Assembly: GCA_900618795.1 (NCBI GenBank)
Contig: UYJD01000001.1
Coordinates: forward strand, 683,221-747,220
Reading direction: 5' to 3'
DNA: 64,000 nucleotides
From: Cyanodermella asteris
Taxonomy: Eukaryota; Ascomycota; Lecanoromycetes; Ostropales; Stictidaceae
In this document: positions 58,519-64,000 of the stretch, piece by piece
Layout: the number at the start of each line of letters is the position of its first letter
How positions within the stretch are numbered: the first letter of the stretch is position 1
Made by a program: the position numbers and the translations under genes
Notes under the pieces: model-generated
Databases searched by the model: none
What the model saw: the letters and a program-made list of their open reading frames with translations, nothing else
Told to the model about the DNA's origin: nothing

Positions 58519-59256
58519 ATGGCAAGCTCCAACCGCGCCCGCCGAATCCAAAAGGAGCTCGCAGAGATCCAGAGCGACGAGCACAGCAAAATCTCCGTTC
58601 AACCCGTTGGTGATGACATGTTTCATTTGAAAGGCAAGTTCACCGGGCCTCCAGAAACTCCGTACGAAGGTGGAAGCTATGCCGTTGATATTAAGATTCC
58701 CAATGAGTACCCATTTCGCCCGCCAGTCATGAAATTTGATACCAAGCTGTGGCACCCGAACGTCAGCAGTCAAACCGGAGCAATTTGTCTGGACACTTTG
58801 AAGGAGGCTTGGTCACCTGTCCTCACCATCAAGTCTGCGCTGCTCTCGCTGCAGTCTCTACTCAGTACCCCGGAGCCCAAGGATCCTCAAGACGCCGAGG
58901 TCGCGAGCATGTTGATGCGTAATCCGCAGGAATTCAATCGCAAGGCATCAGAGTGGGCTGTCAAGTACGCTGGTGCCCCGGAGCGGGAGATTGGCGAGCC
59001 ATCAGGCGGTGTTTCTGCGCAGACCAGGCGCCAAAGGGAGGAGAAAATCAAACAGGAAAGCGAAGCAGACCGGTTGGCAGCTTTCCACGGTTACAATCCG
59101 AACTTGATTGAGCGCTTTTGCGCCATGGGCTTCGATCGCGAACAGGTCGTAGCGGCCTTTGAGTTCGTCGGTATTGACCACAATGGAGGCGAGGATTATG
59201 AGCTCGAGGAGGCTTACATGGGAGACATCACGGCCAGGTTGTTCGGCGAAGCATAG
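58519..59256 (+). CDS. UBC1: Ubiquitin-conjugating enzyme E2 with UBA domain (UBC1/UBE2K type)
   Basis: Carries ubiquitin and extends Lys48 chains, for example on APC/C substrates. One exon encodes 245 residues. The UBC fold covers residues 5-150: RIQKELAEIQSDEHSKISVQ, the FTGPPETPYEGGSY segment, PFRPPVMKFDTKLWHPNVSS, and the active-site Cys90 in GAICLDTLKEAWSP. A charged linker (QTRRQREEKIKQESEADR) leads to a C-terminal UBA domain of about 40 residues (LIERFCAMGFDREQVVAAFEF...ELEEAYMGDITARLF), which is what marks UBC1/UBE2K among E2s. The gene converges on the GGQ release-factor homolog, with about 240 bp between stops. Confidence 0.96.
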   Translation: MASSNRARRIQKELAEIQSDEHSKISVQPVGDDMFHLKGKFTGPPETPYEGGSYAVDIKIPNEYPFRPPVMKFDTKLWHPNVSSQTGAICLDTLKEAWSPVLTIKSALLSLQSLLSTPEPKDPQDAEVASMLMRNPQEFNRKASEWAVKYAGAPEREIGEPSGGVSAQTRRQREEKIKQESEADRLAAFHGYNPNLIERFCAMGFDREQVVAAFEFVGIDHNGGEDYELEEAYMGDITARLFGEA

Positions 59257-59494
59257 GTGGAACTTTGGTTTATTGTGCATGGCGGCTCTTCCGCGAATGG
59301 CTCATTGCCCGGCGTTATGTCTCCCATAAATATTCAATAGCATGCAGAAGGGGCTTCCACTTTTCGAACATAGGTCGTACGATTGCTTTTCGGGTAAATC
59401 GTTCAAGTTCATATCAAAAATTGCACAATGAGAACTCTCACTTGTACAGGCACTCATATGCTCTCGTGGTGCTTGTAGTTGACTGCAAGCTGTA

Positions 59495-60108
59495 TTAAAG
59501 TCGTGATAGAACTTCTCCAGGATCGGCCTCGGTATCATCCTCAGCACTGTTCTCGTCCTGCTTCTCGGACTCTCCTGCCAGTTTCTTGTACTTCCGTTTC
59601 TTCTTCTTGTCGGCGCTAGCTTTCTTTTTAGCTTTGGCAGCTGCCTTGATAGCCACCCTGCTCTCATCTCCGTTCTCCATCTGGTCCAGCTTCTCTTCGA
59701 GTATTCTTCGAGCAATCTTGCGGTTCTGCGAGCGCGAGCGCGTCTCCTGGCATTTGACTACGATGCCAGACTCTAAGTGCTTGAGCTGCACGGCAGAGTT
59801 TGTTTTGTTCTGGCACACAATTAGGCAATGTCCGGCTTCATGATGGATTTTTGCACGAAATGCTCACGTCAATTGTTCGCGGGCTATTCCGGAAGACGAT
59901 ACATCAAAAACGCGCTTCAGCAAAACATTCGAACAAGACTCACGATTTTCTGGCCGCCGGGACCACTTCCTTTCAGGAAGCTTTCTTCGATATCTGCATC
60001 CTCGATCTTCTTCCGCGGCGCCATCTGCTTGGCATAACTCCTCGACGCGGATGGAAGGCGCGGCCATGTTAAAGGTCGTCCCTTCCATGCCAATAGCCGG
60101 GGAAGCAT
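59495..60108 (-). CDS. Mitochondrial GGQ release-factor-like protein (MTRFR/Rso55 type)
   Basis: Small class I release-factor homolog with the peptidyl-tRNA hydrolysing GGQ motif but no codon-recognition domain. The family (mammalian MTRFR/C12orf65, yeast Rso55) acts in mitochondrial ribosome rescue. Exons are 59944-60108 and 59495-59809, giving 159 residues. The first 28 residues ([20 protein letters not shown]) are basic without acids, like a mitochondrial presequence. [20 protein letters not shown], with GGQ at 51-53, is cut by the intron directly after QKI. The rest ([20 protein letters not shown]) is the domain core. The Lys/Ala-rich helix ([21 protein letters not shown]) is the basic tail that enters the mRNA channel in this family. 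The acidic final 25 residues are less usual. Confidence 0.93.
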
Positions 60109-60489
60109 GGACGATTGCGCTTGCCCGGTTTTGACAGGATGAGGAAACGATCCGAGGCTCCTACTAGAGACACCTTGCAAAGTTTCCAGTCAACCCTCCT
60201 CCGCAACATAAACGAGAAGGCAGAAGGCTCAAGCGCGTTGGTCAGTCATCGGTCCAACCGCGGTCAAGATGTAGATACAACCTGCTTGCGTCAGTGTCCC
60301 GTCTCCGTCATGAGCAAGAACCGCCAGGTTACAGGTAAGAAGGCTTGGTAGGTCATCAATTGTGCGTGGTCAATGCTTCCACCGGACCAACTTCGTTTCA
60401 AGGATGCATTTATCAATCCGCCATGGTGCGAAGTCGATGACAGTTTGACTTTTCGGGGTCGTGGCAGCAGCGTCATATCGCTTCATGTT
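60109..60489. other. Intergenic upstream of GGQ gene
   Basis: Promoter side of the GGQ gene, then ordinary-looking non-coding DNA up to the TpA-rich repeat that borders the gap. No gene seen. Confidence 0.45.
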
Positions 60490-60687
60490 AATTTCCTCTT
60501 CGGTGTTAGCGGCCCCGCCGCCCTCCGCCCTCTAAGGGCCTTCCCGCTTTATATTAAGGTCTTACCCTCCTCTTCCCGTAGCTATCGCGCCGCCGGTATT
60601 TATATACTCTACTATTACGGAGGTACTATAAATACGCGTCTACGGACGACTCTCGCTTTACGGAATACCTCGTAATATATGTCACGG
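60490..60687. repeat. RIP-like repeat relic, left of gap
   Basis: Base composition changes sharply: TpA steps are frequent (TTTATATACTCTACTATTAC) while CpA and TpG are rare by eye. That is the mark of repeat-induced point mutation in ascomycete repeats. No coding remains can be identified, so the element family is unknown. Confidence 0.55.
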
Positions 60688-60946
60688 NNNNNNNNNNNNN
60701 NNNNNNNNNNNNNNNNNNNNNNNNNNNNNNNNNNNNNNNNNNNNNNNNNNNNNNNNNNNNNNNNNNNNNNNNNNNNNNNNNNNNNNNNNNNNNNNNNNNN
60801 NNNNNNNNNNNNNNNNNNNNNNNNNNNNNNNNNNNNNNNNNNNNNNNNNNNNNNNNNNNNNNNNNNNNNNNNNNNNNNNNNNNNNNNNNNNNNNNNNNNN
60901 NNNNNNNNNNNNNNNNNNNNNNNNNNNNNNNNNNNNNNNNNNNNNN
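60688..60946. other. Assembly gap (259 N)
   Basis: Run of N; the size may be estimated. Both sides are repeat-like, so the gap most likely reflects a repeat that the assembler could not cross. Confidence 0.99.
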
Positions 60947-61523
60947 TCCGAATATCTTTATTATGTCGAACGCTATAGCTTAGCTTCGATAGGTAGAGGA
61001 TAGGTAGAGGTCAGAAATTGTAGGGTAACGATAGCAGCGCATTAGTATTTACGCAGACCCGGCTCGAGGTGGAAAAGAAAAGTGGCATAGAAAAATGCGA
61101 GATGATCAACGCTAGGGGTGGGCTTTAGTGAGCGCGCCCACTGTTAAGGGTGCTTAGCCGACGGCTTCAGTTGATACCTCCAGGGGTAATCAGCGGACTT
61201 TTCAGCTTGGCGATTTTGCTGTGCCACTTATTTTTCCCACCGCGAGCCCGGCAAACATGGCGTAGCTACCCGCACATTACTGAGCACAGCGCGCGTATCT
61301 GCTAACCGTCCACCGGAGGAATATGCTAGCGACATGGAACGTAAAGATCTGAATACTAATATCGTGTGGTCTTCTGCCGCCTGGCCTTAAGTAAGGTCAG
61401 TTATGCAGTTTACACTTGCATCGTTGCGTAAACGAGAGGCGACTCGTAGTCAGATAATTCATTAAAAGTATATATATATAACTTAACCCGAAAATATACA
61501 TACAGTAGTAGGACTATGTTAGC
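60947..61523. repeat. RIP-like repeat relic, right of gap, grading into intergenic DNA
   Basis: The first 100-150 bp continue the TpA-rich, CpA-poor character, with a GATAGGTAGAG motif twice in tandem near 60988-61009. Further right the composition becomes more ordinary. A short TA run (TATATATATA) lies near 61470, just before the tRNA gene. Confidence 0.45.
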
Positions 61524-61641
61524 GGAGGCGTGGCCGAGTGGTTATGGCGGTGGATTCAAGAGCAGTCATCTCTTCTATATGGCAAACATGTACTGATTCC
61601 CACTGGAGCAATCCGCGTGGGTTCGAGTCCCACCGCCTTCA
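61524..61641 (+). tRNA. tRNA-Leu (anticodon CAA) with intron
   Basis: Cloverleaf read by hand. Acceptor stem GGAGGCG pairs with CGCCTTC (one G-U), discriminator A. D arm is GCCGAGTGGTTATGGC, anticodon stem GTGGA, loop TTCAAG with anticodon CAA. The class II variable arm is GGAGCAATCC and the T arm GTGGGTTCGAGTCCCAC. A 37-base intron at 61561-61597 follows position 37, the canonical site, as in most fungal tRNA-Leu(CAA) genes. The last anticodon-stem pair would be A31-C39, a mismatch. It is about 580 bp from the repeat-flanked gap. Confidence 0.9.
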
Positions 61642-62103
61642 AATTCTTAACTTTTGCAAGTTTTTGTCGCGGATGGTCTTGGAAAACTCCTCCAGAGCAG
61701 ACGAATGGCGAGGTCCGAACCAGATAGAGCAGTAACGTACCAGACACAGCGTGGATGATCATCGTTTTACCCTCGTCCGCGCAGGTAGACGATGTTCCCT
61801 TCGATTTTGCTTCGCTTTAACAGCAGGGCTGTTTCATTTGACGACGCACGCAACTGGGACAGTCACCATAGTTGCCGGGCTGTATACTTATTTACTCTCG
61901 AGCTAAGGATTTGTGTTCGTACTGAGCTAATTTAGCCAGCCTCGAGCCCAACCGAAGATTCCGCCAAGAGTCTCTACAACTACGTCGCTGGAACACGAGT
62001 GTAAAAGCTATACGACCTGTCGTTCTCCTGTGTCTTGCTGTATTGGCTCAATGATACTCCGGCCATGCAACGCGACCAGTATCAAATTGTACGGCGCTCC
62101 TGT
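61642..62103. other. Intergenic
   Basis: Between the tRNA and the end of the SDR gene. Nothing recognised apart from the stretch 62104-62217, which is described with the SDR. Confidence 0.45.
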
Positions 62104-62217
62104 TCAGTCCCTAAGCAAACCAAGGACGTCGCAGCTAAGGTTCCACAAGTTCTCCTCCTTGGCTTCATCATATGCATGGGGATAATAGACAGGTGCAGCA
62201 AATTCATTCCCGCCCTG

Positions 62218-63165
62218 TCAAACAACCGCTTCGCCCACATCAGCCAGGTACACTCCGCCGTGCTTGCCCTCGTAATGGCCGGTCACAACTGCCCACACCG
62301 TCGTGGCGGCACCTTGCGCTGAGGATTTGCATAATGGCTTCAGCGCTTCCATGTCGATGCCTTTGAAGTCCTCCTCGCTCATGTGCCTGCCCAGACTCGT
62401 CTCTAAAATGCCTCCGGGGTGTACGGACAAGCCAATCAGGTTCTGCGACGCATAGCGCCTCGACACGGCACTGGCGGTCCATATGTTTGCAGTCTTGCTT
62501 GATCCGTACGCGAGAATTTTATCGTACCCCTGACCGGAATTCCATGCGTCGAGCTCGGTTTGGTTGGAGAACACCACACTGGTATGACGGTGTGCGGCAC
62601 TGCTGAGCACGATCAGGCGGCTCGTGCAGTTATCCTTCGCCGCTGAAGCAATGAGCTGGGGCTTGAGGAGTTGAAAAAGAAGAAAGTGGGCGAAATGGTT
62701 GACACCGATTTGTTGCTCAAACCCATCTTTGGTCTTGGTGAACGGAGTGGCCATGACACCGGCATTGAGGATCAGATAGTTGAGCTCGCCTCCTGGCTGT
62801 GCTTTAAAGCGTTCGGCCCCAGCGCGCACCGACGCCAAGTCATCGAGATGTATTTCCAGGGCTTGAGGGCGGGGACCGGTTTTATTGAATTCAGCCTCTG
62901 CCACAATGTCGTCGATGATCGTCTCGAGCTTCGGGATATCGCGAGCAGTGAGATATAGCGTGGCACCAGCTTCGTAGAGAGCCCTTGCTGTCTCAATTCC
63001 AATGCCCGCGGAGCAGCCCGTAATCAGAACTGTCTTGCCTTTGAGAGCACCAACTTTGCTGCAATCCTTCAAGACCTGAAGAGCGGTTGGTCGAGCATCG
63101 CCAGGACCGGTCTTGTTGGCATGCGCAGCCTGATAGGGGCAGTATGGCGAAGCGGGAGCTGGCAT
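62218..63165 (-). CDS. Short-chain dehydrogenase/reductase (retinol dehydrogenase/WWOX-like), in-frame TGA before usual end
   Basis: NAD(P)-dependent oxidoreductase of the classical SDR group; the substrate is unknown. One exon encodes 315 residues to a TGA at 62218-62220. The cofactor motif VLITGCSAGIGIETARAL is near residue 46. LNYLILNAGVMATP (NAG motif) is near 130 and the catalytic YGSSK near 220, followed by SVHPGGILETSLGRHM. The same frame continues for 37 codons beyond the TGA to 62104, reading PVYYPHAYDEAKEENLWNLS, which looks like the normal C-terminus of such SDRs (a final LWxLS helix). So the gene may have gained a premature stop, use read-through, or contain an error. Most of the fold is complete without this tail. 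Confidence 0.88.
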   Translation of the reverse strand: MPAPASPYCPYQAAHANKTGPGDARPTALQVLKDCSKVGALKGKTVLITGCSAGIGIETARALYEAGATLYLTARDIPKLETIIDDIVAEAEFNKTGPRPQALEIHLDDLASVRAGAERFKAQPGGELNYLILNAGVMATPFTKTKDGFEQQIGVNHFAHFLLFQLLKPQLIASAAKDNCTSRLIVLSSAAHRHTSVVFSNQTELDAWNSGQGYDKILAYGSSKTANIWTASAVSRRYASQNLIGLSVHPGGILETSLGRHMSEEDFKGIDMEALKPLCKSSAQGAATTVWAVVTGHYEGKHGGVYLADVGEAVV

Positions 63166-63686
63166 TTTAGCTCTAGTTGCGATCTCGTCAGCATGCGACT
63201 CAAGTGCAGCGCTGGGCGCAATTTCGGATATGAAGGAGCTTCATGCACCACAATAGCTGAAAGCAGGCTCAAACGGCCCGAAACGCTGACTTGAATATTC
63301 GAGTGTGGGACGAAGCCGAGCGGTACCACTTTTCCTTAGCAAGTAGCACGTAGATCTATACATACCGCTATTTGGAGCTTTCAAGCAACAGGTTGAGTGA
63401 AGCCGATTTTGTTTCGTGCAGGACAAGCCGCTGATGGTATTGCAATTAGCTGACTGAATGAACATACGTTCTGTTCCACAGTTGTGTCTGCGGCAATAGG
63501 GCGTGAGGAGCCCGGCCTGAGAAGACGGTGACGGTAGTCCGTTCAAACAGGAGCCATGGACATGCATAAGTTACAAGACTGCCTATACTTGTACCTCTGC
63601 TTATGAAGCATTGCATGTCACGACGCACAGCTTCCAGCTGTGCATCACCTCGGAGGCCCTCCTAGAAGGCATATGAGATGGTGTAA
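63166..63686. other. Intergenic upstream of SDR
   Basis: Promoter side of the SDR gene. No gene seen. Confidence 0.45.
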
Positions 63687-63989
63687 ATGACCCAGAGAGG
63701 ACGTAACGGCTCATCATGGCTGCTAAACGCCGAGACTAGATCAAGCAACGATGAAGCTTTAGATTTGGGTCGAACAGTAGAGGCGGTGATAGGCTATCTC
63801 CGCCGACTGAGGGAAGAGACACTCGTAAACTCCGCCAGCCTGCCCTCTCTCGCTGAGACGCCCCGATTTGGACAGCACGGCGACGAGATGCATCAGGACA
63901 GACATTTCAGCTCTCACAAGAAGGCGCTGAAAACCCTGAGCCAGAGCGCCAAGGGTCTATTTGCCCGTGATAGCGAGGACGCCCAGTAG
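63687..63989 (+). CDS. Hypothetical small protein or exon
   Basis: An ATG-started frame of 100 residues with protein-like composition (LGRTVEAVIGYLRRLREETL, HKKALKTLSQSAKGLFARD) and a predicted helical middle. I do not recognise it. It lies at the window edge, so it may be the complete small gene, one exon of a longer gene, or chance. Confidence 0.25.
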   Translation: MTQRGRNGSSWLLNAETRSSNDEALDLGRTVEAVIGYLRRLREETLVNSASLPSLAETPRFGQHGDEMHQDRHFSSHKKALKTLSQSAKGLFARDSEDAQ

Positions 63990-64000
63990 CATTGTCATCC

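Noticed and set aside
61381-61400. Imperfect palindrome CTGGCCTTAAGTAAGGTCAG resembling the two MITE ends joined
   Set aside because: Only about nine bases match the MITE terminus on each side; chance is likely and no further TIR sequence follows.

Overview
This window looks like chromosomal DNA of a filamentous ascomycete (Pezizomycotina; a Dothideomycete is my best guess, not proven). The reasons are compact genes on both strands, spliceosomal introns mostly of 40-90 bp with GTRNGT donors and CTRAC-type branch points, and fungal-type families: a sterigmatocystin-type O-methyltransferase, a PTH11-like rhodopsin-domain receptor, DUF7730 and ROT1. One assembly gap (259 N) lies at 60688-60946. 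The DNA beside it is TpA-rich and poor in CpA/TpG, as expected of a repeat mutated by RIP.

Layout. 0.7-6.6 kb: an O-methyltransferase, a small membrane protein, a 2.2 kb stretch without a clear gene, and a secreted heme/cytochrome b561 protein. 6.8-15 kb: cytosolic GluRS and the INO80 ATPase, both on the minus strand. 16.6-19.7 kb: a GST, a single-pass membrane protein and a Rossmann-fold protein. 20.7-27.7 kb: an EXD1-like exonuclease with an in-frame stop, TRM61 and CysRS diverging from one promoter, and the 3-ketoacyl-CoA reductase of fatty acid elongation. 27.9-30.7 kb: GAL7 and KRR1, divergent. 32-34.7 kb: DUF7730 and BTB proteins. 35.3-42.9 kb: MTHFR, a GH35 beta-galactosidase and a 2OG-Fe(II) dioxygenase. 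43.1-50.5 kb: RKM5, ROT1, 5-formyl-THF cyclo-ligase, SmE and the importin MTR10. 52.5-56 kb: a PTH11-like receptor, a MITE-like element and a GH3 relic. 56.2-60.1 kb: MOB3/phocein, UBC1 and a mitochondrial GGQ release-factor homolog. After the gap come an intron-bearing tRNA-Leu(CAA) and an SDR.

Most genes are housekeeping. Translation and RNA functions recur (GluRS, CysRS, TRM61, KRR1, RKM5, the GGQ protein, SmE, tRNA-Leu). Two folate enzymes, MTHFR and 5-formyl-THF cyclo-ligase, lie about 8 kb apart. I saw no biosynthetic cluster, CRISPR or clearly new multi-gene system. The most notable points are two otherwise conserved genes interrupted by single in-frame stops (21291-21293 and 62218-62220), a MITE-like inverted-repeat element, an internally deleted GH3 relic, and perfect Gcn4/CpcA-type sites just upstream of both aminoacyl-tRNA synthetase genes. 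Exon borders were read by eye from splice signals, frame continuity and remembered family patterns. No alignment was run.
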